Shown here: positions 8,986 through 18,228 of the stretch, one piece after another
Position numbering within the stretch: position 1 is the first letter of the stretch
How the letters are laid out: every line of letters begins with the position of its first letter
Origin: Sphingomonas sp. PP-F2F-A104-K0414
Lineage (GTDB): Bacteria; Pseudomonadota; Alphaproteobacteria; Sphingomonadales; Sphingomonadaceae
Assembly (NCBI RefSeq): GCF_004340945.1
Contig: NZ_SLYD01000008.1
Location: 124,001-188,000 of the forward strand
DNA length: 64,000 nt
Reading direction: 5' to 3'
Made by a program: the position numbers and the translations under genes
The notes under the pieces: generated by a model
The model's input: the letters and a program-made list of their open reading frames with translations, nothing else
Told to the model about the DNA's origin: nothing
The model's database searches: none

Positions 8986-9434
8986 GTGAGTTACGAGCGA
9001 CCCGACCCGGGCGAGCAGTTCCGGCTCCTGAAGGAGAGCCTCGGGAGCCTGATGTTTCTGTGGGTCCGGCTGGAGAAAGCGCTGGCGCTGGCATGCCGCA
9101 CCGCGACGGGCCGCCGCGTAGGCGGCGCCTTCCACGAGCACTCGCTCGCGATGCGCGCCCACCTGGATGCGCTGGCCCAGCGCGAGGGAGGGCTTCATCC
9201 CGACCTGGCCGACCTGACGCACCGGATCGACCGCGTACGGCAAGCCCGGAACCTGATCGTCCACTCCTTGGCGGGCGTGAACGCCGACCCTTCACGCGGC
9301 GAGCCGCCTGCGAGCAAGGCGAGGAGGGCCACCGCCGGACCATCAGGACCACGCAGGCCGAATTGACGGAGCTGCTCGCGGACATGGACCGCTGCCGGTC
9401 CGACCTCGCGCGCGTCCAGTTCCTGGCTCCCTGA
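8986..9434 (+). pseudogene. Small helical protein gene with an apparent one-base frameshift
   Basis: Frame 1 from GTG 8986 codes for a helical protein (EQFRLLKESLGSLMFLWVRL, RQARNLIVHSLAGVN) but after about 9295 it turns into low-complexity Arg/Pro sequence and stops at 9366. From about 9297 another frame gives a sensible ending: HRRTIRTTQAELTELLADMD and then CRSDLARVQFLAP, closing at 9432-9434. Joining the two gives a protein of about 148 residues, so a missing base near 9290-9300 is the simplest reading; a sequencing error is equally possible. The product is unknown; the shape resembles small helical proteins with an R-N-x-x-x-H motif found in islands. Confidence 0.55.
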
Positions 9435-9511
9435 GCGACCGTCGGCCATCAGGCAAACGACAAGTCGCAAAGAAGGGGTGTCGGGGGCCGATCCAACCGC
9501 CGGCAAGCCCG

Positions 9512-11431
9512 TCACAAGGTGATCGACTCGAGCACCTCCAGCGGCACGAACCTAGGCAGTGCCGCGTTAGCCGGGCCCTCGGTGCCCGTAGCCAGCGGAT
9601 CGGCACCGACGTAGTGCGAGAAGTCGTGTCCCGTCGCCTCGGCCAGGTCCGCGATCGCGATCTGAAAGGTCCGGTAGGCGCCGAGGGCCACCCCCTCGAC
9701 TCCCTCGGACTGGCTGCGCTTCTCGAGGAGATCGCGGATGAGGTCGCCCTGGCTCAGCAGGTACGCGGTGGCGTGCAGTCCGCCGGTCTCCGCGTTCACC
9801 GCCGCCACGAGTTTCCAGAACTCCAGTGGGACGAGCGCGCCATCGATCTCCTCCATTTCCTTGCGCAGCACGGGACCGGTGAACACGCACAGCTTAAAGC
9901 CAGCGGTGCGGGCGCTGTCGAGTATGAAGTTCTCCAGGCCCTGCCACAGCTGCTTGCCCTGGTTGAGCCGACTGTGTTGCGCAGCCGCGTTCACATAGTG
10001 GAACGTGTCGAAGTTGGCGCGTTCTGCGTCCTCGCCCCAGTTCGGGTCTTCGCGCCTGACCATGTGGCCGCGGTCGATCTCGAGATTCTTAAAGTTCGCG
10101 GCGACCAGCTGGACATCGAGCGGGATCCGGCCGTCCGCGAACCACTGATCCCCGCTTCGCTTGATCCTAACGGCCGCCCCGCCGTCGATGTTCACCGCGG
10201 TCATCAGCGGCATCCGCAGGCGTCCCGAATACTTAACGCCGAAATGCGTGTAGCGCAGCTCACCCGCTTCGGGCGGAGCGTCCGAGGGTTTCGCTAGGCC
10301 AGCCCCCGCCTCGGCCGAGAGTGCGGGCCACGGCGTCGACACTCCGTCGAGGTAGCCATTTTGCTCGAAACCCGCCCTGTGCTTGAAGTGCTCTGCCGGA
10401 TGGACGCCGTCCTTGGCCTCGGTTGGCATCTCCGGCACGCTGACGAGGAGCCGCTCACCGTCCAGCAGCCTCCTGAGGGTGCCCGCGCCGACCGCGCTGT
10501 TGCCCTTGCCGTAGAGCCCGGCGAAGTGGAGGCCCACGACTTCGCCGGACTGAAGCGAGATCAGCGGCGATCCCGAGTTCCCGCCCAGACTAGTGCAGTC
10601 GTGCTGCAGCAGACTGTCGCCACCCAGCGCCTGCGTGATGAGACCCGGAGCGACGCGTTTCACATCGTAGAGGTCGCGGAAGTAGCGCGACTGCGCCGAG
10701 GCGTCGTTCCGGGAGTCGTAGGCCGGATAGCCGATGAGGGCGACCGGGTCCTTGAGCGCTGCCTCCGTCGCCGCCAGAGCCAGCGGCGTCGGCTTTAACG
10801 TGGGCGATCCGACCCGCAGTAGCGCAACGTCAGCCTCGAGATCATCGGCGAGATAGTCGATGTCGGTGACCCTGACCGTCTTGGAGACGTCGCCTACGGG
10901 GCTGGACACCTCCTCGCCGAAGTCGATGGCGGCACCGTAGAGCGGGCCCTGCGGTGACCGCATGAAGACTGCTCCCCCGCCCGCCGTCCGCTTCGCTACC
11001 AGCTTCGCGACGTGCCTGTTCGTCACGACCAAAATATCCCCCTTGTCGTGGCCGATCACCCAGCCCGTGCCGCCCCACGCCATGTCGAAGTTCCGGAACT
11101 CGACCCGGCCGACGGACGGAAGAAGCCTCTCGATGCCGACCAGAAGCCCGTCGGTTCCTGTCGGCAGATCGGTCAGTGGCTCCATCACGATCGCCCCATT
11201 GCGTACAACGAGCGGCGGCCGCCCGGTCAGCTGGACGATTGCCTCGAGCGCCGCCAATGGGACCACGCTCTCCAGCGGCGCGGCGTCGGCGGCGATCGAC
11301 TCGATCGCAGCTTGGGACATCGCCTCGAGCGCGCCCGGCGGCAGCGTTCCGCGCGCGACCTTCGCGCGTATCGCCTCGATCATCGTCGGAGTCATCGCCT
11401 TGCGCAGTGTCTCGATGTTGACGTCGTCCAT
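9512..11431 (-). CDS. Trypsin-like protease fused to a DNA/RNA non-specific endonuclease
   Basis: This 639-residue protein joins two enzymes. Residues about 110-310 are a trypsin-like fold with the triad His140 (VVTNRHVAK), Asp201 (LEADVALLRV) and Ser286 (SLGGNSGSPLI). Residues about 390-620 are an NUC1-type nuclease with the signature DRGHMVRREDP (His456 as general base) and Asn490 in SRLNQGKQLWQGLE as likely metal ligand. The first 75 residues are a small helical domain and may be an adaptor. The start was set at the ATG at 11431 because the upstream frame is Arg-rich junk. It lies 19 bases after the STAND gene. The likely idea is an effector in which proteolysis and nucleic-acid cleavage are coupled; that is inference. 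Confidence 0.87.
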   Translation of the reverse strand: MDDVNIETLRKAMTPTMIEAIRAKVARGTLPPGALEAMSQAAIESIAADAAPLESVVPLAALEAIVQLTGRPPLVVRNGAIVMEPLTDLPTGTDGLLVGIERLLPSVGRVEFRNFDMAWGGTGWVIGHDKGDILVVTNRHVAKLVAKRTAGGGAVFMRSPQGPLYGAAIDFGEEVSSPVGDVSKTVRVTDIDYLADDLEADVALLRVGSPTLKPTPLALAATEAALKDPVALIGYPAYDSRNDASAQSRYFRDLYDVKRVAPGLITQALGGDSLLQHDCTSLGGNSGSPLISLQSGEVVGLHFAGLYGKGNSAVGAGTLRRLLDGERLLVSVPEMPTEAKDGVHPAEHFKHRAGFEQNGYLDGVSTPWPALSAEAGAGLAKPSDAPPEAGELRYTHFGVKYSGRLRMPLMTAVNIDGGAAVRIKRSGDQWFADGRIPLDVQLVAANFKNLEIDRGHMVRREDPNWGEDAERANFDTFHYVNAAAQHSRLNQGKQLWQGLENFILDSARTAGFKLCVFTGPVLRKEMEEIDGALVPLEFWKLVAAVNAETGGLHATAYLLSQGDLIRDLLEKRSQSEGVEGVALGAYRTFQIAIADLAEATGHDFSHYVGADPLATGTEGPANAALPRFVPLEVLESITL

Positions 11432-11450
11432 GCCTCGTCTCCCCTTGTCG

Positions 11451-14400
11451 TTATCCAACCTCGATGAGCGTGATAACCGACGGCACGAACGCCGTCGGAA
11501 TCCTGTAGCGGCGGAGCTTCGCAGCGGCGGCTTCAGTGCCGCCCTCCCGCCGCGCCATCGACGCCGACTCCAGCGCGCCGGGCGCCCTTCGGCGGATGAG
11601 GTCCCACACATCCTCGCCGGATCCAACGTGCGGCACCCAAGCAGCGAGCTGCAGGAACGCCAGCGTTACGGGATCGTGGCTCGCGCGGTGGCGGTCGATC
11701 CGGGCGGCAAGTACCTCGTCGATGCCCCGGGGGCGCCACCCCCTCGGCGGACGCCCGTATCTCCAGTCGCCCGCCATCGTCCTCCGCCAATTGTCTGCGG
11801 CGCGACCGACACTTCGCAGATTGGGATGCTCGAGAACGAAGCCGAGCGCCTCCGCCCACTCGGCTAAAAGCCCTGCGTTCGCGATCGCCGCGATCGGCTC
11901 GATATCGATGCCGACGCTTGACGTGACGGTTATCTCGTCGGCCAGGGCGAGCGGGGAATGGTGCCCCCCGAGCAAGGTCTGCGCGGCCTCGCGCGCCAGG
12001 GTGGACAGCCGCCTGTCGCCCTGCGCGAGGTTCACGACCACCCCGGCGTAAGGCGTAAGCGAAGCCATGGTCTGGGTCTCGACCCAAGGCCTGGCGGGGC
12101 CCCTAAAGGTCGGCCCGACCGACATCAGGCGACGGTGGGCGAACTCGACCGAATGGGCGTTCCAGGGCGCCGGTGGGTCGTAGGTCCACCGGTCGAAGGC
12201 AAGCGACACGGGATCGGGTGCCTCCTCGAGCTCGAAGGCCGCGAGGATGTCCGGACTGGCCTTCCTCAGGCGAAAGGCCAGTCCGCCGTATCTGCTGACC
12301 GAAGTGGCGCTCGACCGCAGTGGTGTCCGCTCCAGAAGCGCTTTTGGATCCCCCAGCAGCTTGGCCGCCCGGCCGTACTCCCCCCGCATCTCCATCCGCG
12401 CGACCGCGAGCACGGGCTCGAGTTCCCCAATGTCGGCGTCGTCCCCCCCGAGGCGGTCGCGCTCACGCAGCAGCCAGTTCGCGTCGTACCACTGGCCCGC
12501 GCGCCACCAAAATGCCCGTACAGCGTCGGCCAGGCGGCTTCTCGGGTCGAGCGAGCCCGTATTCGCGTAGCGATCGACGAGCGAACGACCCTCGGCCCAG
12601 TCGGACTTCGCCAGGATGTTGACCAGCTCGCGGACGAGCCGGGGGTCGTCGCTGGCCCCTAACCCCACCGCGCGGCTCTGCGCCACGCCGCTGAACTCGC
12701 CGGCGATCTGCCTGACGAGCACCCTGGCGCTATCCGGTAGCTCCTCCAGCGTGGCGGCGTCGAGCGACCGAGCGAGATCCTCCGACACAGCCGGCCGCGT
12801 CGTGTTGCGCCGCAGCTGCTGGAGCCGGTGGTAAAGCGCGTCGACTTGGCTCTCGCGGTCGCCTCGGGCGGCGAACCAGCGCGTCGCCTCGCGGTCGATC
12901 TTGGCGCACAGTGCGGGCTTGTCCTCGTAAATCAGCGGCAGCAGATCGCGCCGGATGTCGCTGCGGTGACGTACGAAGCTCGGATCGGCCGGATCGATCT
13001 CAACCAGCCAGTGCTGGAGCGCGAGCGCATCGAACAGCGACCGCGCCTCGCCGTCCGCCAGCCTGGGCAGACCCACGGCCGGGGCGATAACGTCGCGCAG
13101 CAGGTCCGCGCTGATCCTCCGCACGATCAGACCCGGGTGCGCCAGCCGGCGCAGGACGTCGTCGTCGATGCGCGACAGGAGGATACGGTAGAGGAGGGCG
13201 CTGGCCAGCTTGGCGTTCGGCCGACCGGCGGGGAGGGCCTTGACGCCGTCGGTCCTCACGATGTCGGCAGCCAGCTTGATCGCGAGTGGTATCCCGGCGG
13301 CCCGATCTACCACGACCGGCCTGTCCGCGGGAAGCACCGACAGGCGCTCAGTGAATTCCAGGGCGGCGAACTCCGCAAGGCCTTCGAGCGCCAGCGGCTT
13401 CCCGACGACCCTGCGAAACTCAGGAGAAGGAGCCGCCCTCCCGGCCACCAGTACCGCCATGTCCGCGACGCCATGGTCCGCGAGCTGCTGCAGCCAAGCA
13501 AATAACTGGTCGAGATGCGTGGCACCGCGGGCCTGGAGGGATTCGAGTGTATCGACGACTACGAGAAGCGGCCTCCGCGCAACCCCGACAGTGCGGGCGA
13601 TCTCTCTCCCGAGCGCAGCGGGGAAAGCGCGCCGGGTCTCGACGACGCTCTCCGCATCCTCGCGGTATCCGGCCGTCTGCAGCCGGGCCGTAGCGAGCTG
13701 CTCCGTGCCGTCGATCACTCGGTCCGTGATCTGTCGCGCGACCTCCATCGTGAGCATGCGCAGGTCAGTCACGTCGAGGCCAGCGCGGTCGAAGTCCAGG
13801 CGGACCACGACGCTGCCATGCTCGTCGATGTGGCGCGCGATCACCTGCTCGAGCAGCGCCGACTTGCCGACGCCGGGCGGGCCGCTCAGAAACACGCCCC
13901 TCACTTCCTTCCCGGGCGCCGCCGCCAAGCGCGACATGAGCTGGCCCAGTTCTCTGTCCCGGCCAACGAACGGGAGTGACAGCACATCCTTGCGCCGCTC
14001 CGTGCGCTCCAGGCGCTTCATGGCAGTCCGCGACGGTTCGAGCAGGCTGCCGGCATCCGCGAACCCACCCGCCCAGTCAAGGACGGTGGTCAGGCGGACC
14101 AGCCATTCGCGGGCGGCGGTCCCCAACGCGGCCTCCACCCTGTCGAAGCTGAACTGACCCTCCCCCGTGAGCGCGTCTAGGAGATCGCGCGTCCTGTCGT
14201 CGGGGTCTGCCGCGCGACGCCTGCCGATCGCAGGTTGGAGCTCACCGGAGTCTGCCAGGCGCCGCAAGGTCTGTTGCCGCTGGGACGCGAGCATCAGCCA
14301 CCTGTTGCTTTGGTCGGGGTTGGTATCGCAGGCCTTGGCCAGGGCAGACGCGACCTCCGCCCTTGCCTCACGCGACTTGCGATCGACGGCCGTCAGGGCG

Positions 14401-14489
14401 GACGCGGGATCAAACGGGCCAGACAGCGCCGCGAACTCAAGTGCCTCCGCCAGCCCCCTTGGGCCCGGCACGGTACGCCACTCAACCAT
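11451..14489 (-). CDS. STAND-type NTPase with helical C-terminal region
   Basis: This 1012-residue protein has an N-terminal helical domain (1-170), an NTPase core opening with PFVGRDRELGQLM, Walker A GPPGVGKS (203-210) and Walker B LLVVVDTLESL (Asp313), and then about 650 residues of helical, repeat-like sequence, which is the usual sensor layout of STAND proteins. STAND NTPases sense a ligand and oligomerise; many anti-phage (Avs-like) systems use them. The start is the ATG at 14489, which overlaps the upstream protease stop by eight bases. It sits between two proteases, so it is the probable central switch of a three-gene system. Confidence 0.85.
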   Translation of the reverse strand: MVEWRTVPGPRGLAEALEFAALSGPFDPASALTAVDRKSREARAEVASALAKACDTNPDQSNRWLMLASQRQQTLRRLADSGELQPAIGRRRAADPDDRTRDLLDALTGEGQFSFDRVEAALGTAAREWLVRLTTVLDWAGGFADAGSLLEPSRTAMKRLERTERRKDVLSLPFVGRDRELGQLMSRLAAAPGKEVRGVFLSGPPGVGKSALLEQVIARHIDEHGSVVVRLDFDRAGLDVTDLRMLTMEVARQITDRVIDGTEQLATARLQTAGYREDAESVVETRRAFPAALGREIARTVGVARRPLLVVVDTLESLQARGATHLDQLFAWLQQLADHGVADMAVLVAGRAAPSPEFRRVVGKPLALEGLAEFAALEFTERLSVLPADRPVVVDRAAGIPLAIKLAADIVRTDGVKALPAGRPNAKLASALLYRILLSRIDDDVLRRLAHPGLIVRRISADLLRDVIAPAVGLPRLADGEARSLFDALALQHWLVEIDPADPSFVRHRSDIRRDLLPLIYEDKPALCAKIDREATRWFAARGDRESQVDALYHRLQQLRRNTTRPAVSEDLARSLDAATLEELPDSARVLVRQIAGEFSGVAQSRAVGLGASDDPRLVRELVNILAKSDWAEGRSLVDRYANTGSLDPRSRLADAVRAFWWRAGQWYDANWLLRERDRLGGDDADIGELEPVLAVARMEMRGEYGRAAKLLGDPKALLERTPLRSSATSVSRYGGLAFRLRKASPDILAAFELEEAPDPVSLAFDRWTYDPPAPWNAHSVEFAHRRLMSVGPTFRGPARPWVETQTMASLTPYAGVVVNLAQGDRRLSTLAREAAQTLLGGHHSPLALADEITVTSSVGIDIEPIAAIANAGLLAEWAEALGFVLEHPNLRSVGRAADNWRRTMAGDWRYGRPPRGWRPRGIDEVLAARIDRHRASHDPVTLAFLQLAAWVPHVGSGEDVWDLIRRRAPGALESASMARREGGTEAAAAKLRRYRIPTAFVPSVITLIEVG

Positions 14490-16293
14490 TTGCGGGATCC
14501 TCGAACAGCGCGCGGACGTCGGCTGCCAGGCGATCGGCGACCGACGCAGATAGGCTAGGGGCGTAGATGCCGTTGGCTGAAGCCAAACCGGCGAGTGCCT
14601 GATCGGCGAGAGCACCCGCCTCAGCGTCGTCAATGTCACGCTTGGCCGCTGACGCCGCAGCCTTCAGCGCAGCCAGGACATCTACACGACCAAAGCCTCT
14701 GACGTAGTCTACCATAAGACCCACCGCGCCGTCGGCCGCCGCGCCACCGGGATAGTAGTCCTGACCCGGGACCGCAGCGGCCTCAAGTCCCGCGACCACG
14801 ATCCGAAGATGCTCCATCCTCTGCAGACGGGCGATGAAGCCCTCGAGAGCCGACCTTTGCTCGTCGCCGAACGATACCCGCGGCTGGTCGAAGAATAGCC
14901 ACAGGATGACCCCAGCGCCGGCCGCTGCGCGCTCGACCATGTCGGCGGCGCGCGCGCCACGGTCGGCCCCGACGGCCTCGGGCGCGGTCTCGCCAGTCGC
15001 GACCCCGGGTCGCTCCTCGATCGTCCCCACAGCAAGGCCGATGTCGGCGACGCGCCTGACGATCTCCGCGGGGATGTCTTCGATGAGGGTCCCTAGAGTG
15101 ATGCGACACAGGCGGGAGCCGGGGTTCCGGGCGATGAGGCTCTGAAGAATGTCATATGTGAACTCAAGTTGGCCCGCCTCGCCCTCTGGATCAGTCCGCT
15201 TGACGTGGATTCCCCTTACCCTGCCGCCGACCGTTGCGGCCGCAAAGGACTGAAACAAGCTCCGTCGACCGATCACCAGCCGTCCGTCCGGCGTGTCGTC
15301 CGAAGACCAGAGATTGGGTGGGGCAACGTCCGCCGTCACGATGTCCCGAGCCTTGTCCACGAAGCGCTCCAGCGGGACGTAGCGCCCATTGCCGTTGGTC
15401 TGCTTACCCTGGTGAATGCCGATCAGTTGACGCTTCGTGTCGAAGCATCCGCCACCGGAAGACCCGCCGAGCGACTGGACGCTGTGGCCCACACGCGAGG
15501 TGATGCTTCTGATCTTCCCCGTCACGCCCGAGCCAAGCCCACAGTCGACGCCATTTGGATAGTGCACGAGAAACATCGGCGACGACTTCCTGTATGGCGT
15601 CGGCGTCGCGGGCAGCCTCGCATAGCCCAAGGCGGCCCCCGCCGGGGCATCCAGCTTGAGCAAGGCCATGTCGTGAAGGTCCGCCACGGCGCCGTCGTCG
15701 CTCGGCAGCTTAGCACCGAACTCGCTCTCGGAGCAGGGGGAGAAGGCGATGACTGACGCGGTGTAAGTATGCCCGTCAGAAAGTCGGACCTCGATGCCCG
15801 CAATATCAGCCGCTGGGTCGTAGGCGGCGGATGGCGCGACCACATGCCAGGCGGTCAGCACCGTGCTCGGCCCTACGAGCACTCCGGACCCCGACAGCGC
15901 TCCGCCGCGAAGGATGCGGCACCGGAATGACATCGCTTCCGCCGGAAATCTCGCAGCCGTCTCGGTGTCGACGTGTGTCTCGTCCATCGGGTCGGCGTCG
16001 AGATCGATTTCGACCCCCCGGACGCTCAGCGCCCGCGCGAACGACGGAAGTAGATGCTTGGCCTCGATCCTTCCTACCCAGAACTCGCCTCTGGGCTCTC
16101 CCAACTGGTCCGCCATTGCGTCCAACGCATCAGCCACAAGCACCTTGCGGGCCCCTGTCGCGGCGGCATCCGGACGATCGAGCAGCTGAACCGCGGACAG
16201 CGCGTCCGCCGCCGCGAAGCGGTTCGCCTCCACAGCGATCGCTATCTCGTCAGGCGTGAACACGGCTGGCGCTCCCCGGAAACAAAGCTCCAC
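14482..16293 (-). CDS. Trypsin-like protease with a possible inactive-STAND C-terminal domain
   Basis: This 603-residue protein starts at GTG 16293. Residues 1-100 are a helical adaptor-like domain (VFTPDEIAIAVEANRF) that resembles effector-associated domains in style. Residues about 125-320 are a trypsin-like fold with His150 (LTAWHVVAP), Asp208 (ADLHDMALLKL) and Ser279 (SLGGSSGGGCF). The last 270 residues begin GRLVIGRRSLFQSF and contain ILWLFFDQPRVSFGDEQ, which looks like a P-loop fold without a working Walker A; this might be an inactive STAND module. It is the first gene of the operon with the STAND NTPase and the protease-nuclease. No ribosome site is obvious, so the start is uncertain. 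Confidence 0.8.
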   Translation of the reverse strand: MELCFRGAPAVFTPDEIAIAVEANRFAAADALSAVQLLDRPDAAATGARKVLVADALDAMADQLGEPRGEFWVGRIEAKHLLPSFARALSVRGVEIDLDADPMDETHVDTETAARFPAEAMSFRCRILRGGALSGSGVLVGPSTVLTAWHVVAPSAAYDPAADIAGIEVRLSDGHTYTASVIAFSPCSESEFGAKLPSDDGAVADLHDMALLKLDAPAGAALGYARLPATPTPYRKSSPMFLVHYPNGVDCGLGSGVTGKIRSITSRVGHSVQSLGGSSGGGCFDTKRQLIGIHQGKQTNGNGRYVPLERFVDKARDIVTADVAPPNLWSSDDTPDGRLVIGRRSLFQSFAAATVGGRVRGIHVKRTDPEGEAGQLEFTYDILQSLIARNPGSRLCRITLGTLIEDIPAEIVRRVADIGLAVGTIEERPGVATGETAPEAVGADRGARAADMVERAAAGAGVILWLFFDQPRVSFGDEQRSALEGFIARLQRMEHLRIVVAGLEAAAVPGQDYYPGGAAADGAVGLMVDYVRGFGRVDVLAALKAAASAAKRDIDDAEAGALADQALAGLASANGIYAPSLSASVADRLAADVRALFEDPANG

Positions 16294-16374
16294 GGTTGCA
16301 CATGCCGGCTCGCAGCGACGCGGCCCAACTGGAGCTGCCCATCGACCTCATGTACCTCAAGACTCCGCCACGGT

Positions 16375-16531
16375 TTAGACGACGTCGCCGTCCGACAGAG
16401 GCTGTTCGAGCATGCCGGCGTCGGTCGCAAGGCTGAGCAACGTCGACAGCTTGTCCCCCCGCCCAGGATGCTAGCAACTGCGACAGCCCGCGCAAGTAGC
16501 GGTCCGGACATTCCAGACGGTCCTCCGACAT
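16375..16531 (-). pseudogene. Possible 51-residue ORF broken at a run of six G
   Basis: From ATG 16531 the minus strand reads MSEDRLECPDRYLRGLSQLL, then meets six G (16455-16460 on the minus strand). Removing one G would continue as AGDKLSTLLSLATDAGMLEQ and end at TAA 16375. The joined peptide looks protein-like and amphipathic, and it lies just upstream of the protease operon. It has no clear ribosome site and no family match that I know, so it may be chance. Confidence 0.2.
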
Positions 16532-17028
16532 AGCTAAAGGGACGGAGAGGTGATCAGTCTACTCAAATGAGCGAATGGCTGCGTCCGCGTAGCAATCGAG
16601 CGGTGTTGCAACCCCGAAAGCGGTCAGGCTGTAATCCACCAGGAAACGGCCGATTAGCCCCCCTGCCCCACCAAATGAACGAACGTCTATTTACCGCAAT
16701 CACCGCCCAAAAGCGGACCGGCCGCTTTCCTGAAGAGTTTCGGATGCCGGTAGGCGTACGAAAGTCTTGGAAGCCCGAACCCGCGGGCGACAGGCGGTGC
16801 GCTATGGGATTTTCGGTTTCTGGCCGGGTGCGGCGAGCAGCGACACGGAGGACGCGGGCGCGAACCTGAATGCGGACCGGCCGGTTTCAGGTCGGCCTGA
16901 CGGGCTCGCCAGCGCGGGTAGCTCGGCTCTGTATGTTGCGATTGCCTCTCTGGCGGCGGTCGGCGCAAATGACATCGTCTCCGCAAGCACAGGCGCTGCG
17001 GGGTATGCTGTCCTTGGGCCGTGCCGGG
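16532..17028. other. Intergenic stretch between the defence operon and the IS91 transposase
   Basis: No convincing gene is seen in this stretch of about 500 bases. It holds an inverted repeat AAGCGG-ACCGG-CCGCTT at 16711-16727 and further copies of the AAGCGG and CCGG words nearby. The right part, next to the transposase stop codon, should contain the origin end of the IS91-like element, but I could not fix its boundary. Confidence 0.4.
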
Positions 17029-18222
17029 TCACGACGCCTGCATCCCGGATAGAAGAGCATGGGCCGGCGGTGCGCGGGGCTGACTTTGGCGTTCGAAGGT
17101 TTCGACGACGACCATACGCCCACCGCAGCACGGGCATGGCGGCCGTATGTCGTCCGGTTCGGCCCGCGTGTCGGGCGCCGCGAGCGGTGCTACCCGGAGC
17201 AGCTCGCGGGCGCGTTCGAGATGCGCCTTGCGAGTGGCGCCGGCGAGCAAGCCATAGTGACGGATGCGGTGAAAGCCCTTTGGCAGAACATGGAGCAGGA
17301 ACCGGCGGATGAACTCGTCGGCGGCCAGCGTCATGACCTGCTGGCGGTCACCGCCACCCCGGCGGTAATCCTTGTAGCGGAAGGTGACGCCGGCCTGGTC
17401 GAAGCGCAGCAGCCGGCTGTTCGAGATCGCGACGCGGTGGGTGTAGCGCGACAGATAGGCAAGCACCGTCTCCGGTCCGGCGAACGGGGGCTTGGCATAG
17501 ACGACCCAGCGCTTCCTCCGGACCGGCGCCAGGTGACGCAGGAACGCACGCCGTTCGGAAAGATGCACGAGGCTACCGTGGAATGCGAGCCGTCCCGCAC
17601 CGTGCAGCGCCATCAACCGGGTCAGGAACAGGCGGCGGAACAGCTTGCCCAGCACGCGGACCGGCAGCAGGAACGCCGGCCGTGACGAGATCCAGCGGCT
17701 GCCGTCCCGCGACAACCCGCCGCCCGGGACAATCATATGGATGTGCGGATGGTGGGTCATCGCCGAGCCCCAGGTGTGCAGCACCGCGGTGATGCCGATA
17801 CGGGCGCCGAGATGCTTCGGGTCGGCCGCGATGGTCGTCATCGTCTCCGACGCTGCCTGGAACAGCAGCCCATAAACCACCGCCTTGTTCTGGAGCGCGA
17901 TGTCGGCGACCTCGGCCGGCAGGGTAAAGACGACGTGGAAGTAGCCAACCGGCAGCAGATCGGCCTCGCGCTCGGCGAGCCAGGTGCGTGCGGCCGCGCC
18001 CTGGCACCGCGGGCAGTGCCGGTTGCGGCAGGAGTTGTAGGCAACCCGCCAGTGCCCGCAGTCGGTGCAGGCTTCGACGTGCCCGCCCATGACGGCGGTA
18101 CGGCAATGTTCGATGGCCGACATGACCTTCAACTGGTCGAGGCTCTGGTGTCCTGCACGGGCGGCCCGGTACGCGGGTCCGGCAGCGCGGAAGATGTCGG
18201 CGACCTCGATGGAGGCGCGCAT
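17029..18222 (-). CDS. tnpA: IS91-family transposase (HUH type)
   Basis: This 397-residue protein is the rolling-circle transposase. It has an N-terminal zinc-binding segment with several CxxC pairs (ACTDCGHWR, CRNRHCPRCQG), the HUH metal motif in HHPHIHMIVPGGG, and the catalytic tyrosine region YLSRYTHRVAISNSRLL, all in family order. A second CPCC pair lies near the C-terminus. It begins six bases after the recombinase gene stops, so both share one transcript. It appears intact. Confidence 0.93.
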   Translation of the reverse strand: MRASIEVADIFRAAGPAYRAARAGHQSLDQLKVMSAIEHCRTAVMGGHVEACTDCGHWRVAYNSCRNRHCPRCQGAAARTWLAEREADLLPVGYFHVVFTLPAEVADIALQNKAVVYGLLFQAASETMTTIAADPKHLGARIGITAVLHTWGSAMTHHPHIHMIVPGGGLSRDGSRWISSRPAFLLPVRVLGKLFRRLFLTRLMALHGAGRLAFHGSLVHLSERRAFLRHLAPVRRKRWVVYAKPPFAGPETVLAYLSRYTHRVAISNSRLLRFDQAGVTFRYKDYRRGGGDRQQVMTLAADEFIRRFLLHVLPKGFHRIRHYGLLAGATRKAHLERARELLRVAPLAAPDTRAEPDDIRPPCPCCGGRMVVVETFERQSQPRAPPAHALLSGMQAS

Positions 18223-18228
18223 GCCCGC

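Noticed and set aside
9614..10798. Plus-strand open frames opposite the protease-nuclease
   Set aside because: They are reverse shadows; the minus strand carries intact catalytic motifs over the full length.
13210..14157. 315-codon plus-strand frame opposite the STAND gene
   Set aside because: Ser/Arg/Thr-rich, low-complexity translation typical of a reverse frame in high-GC DNA; the STAND frame has Walker motifs here.
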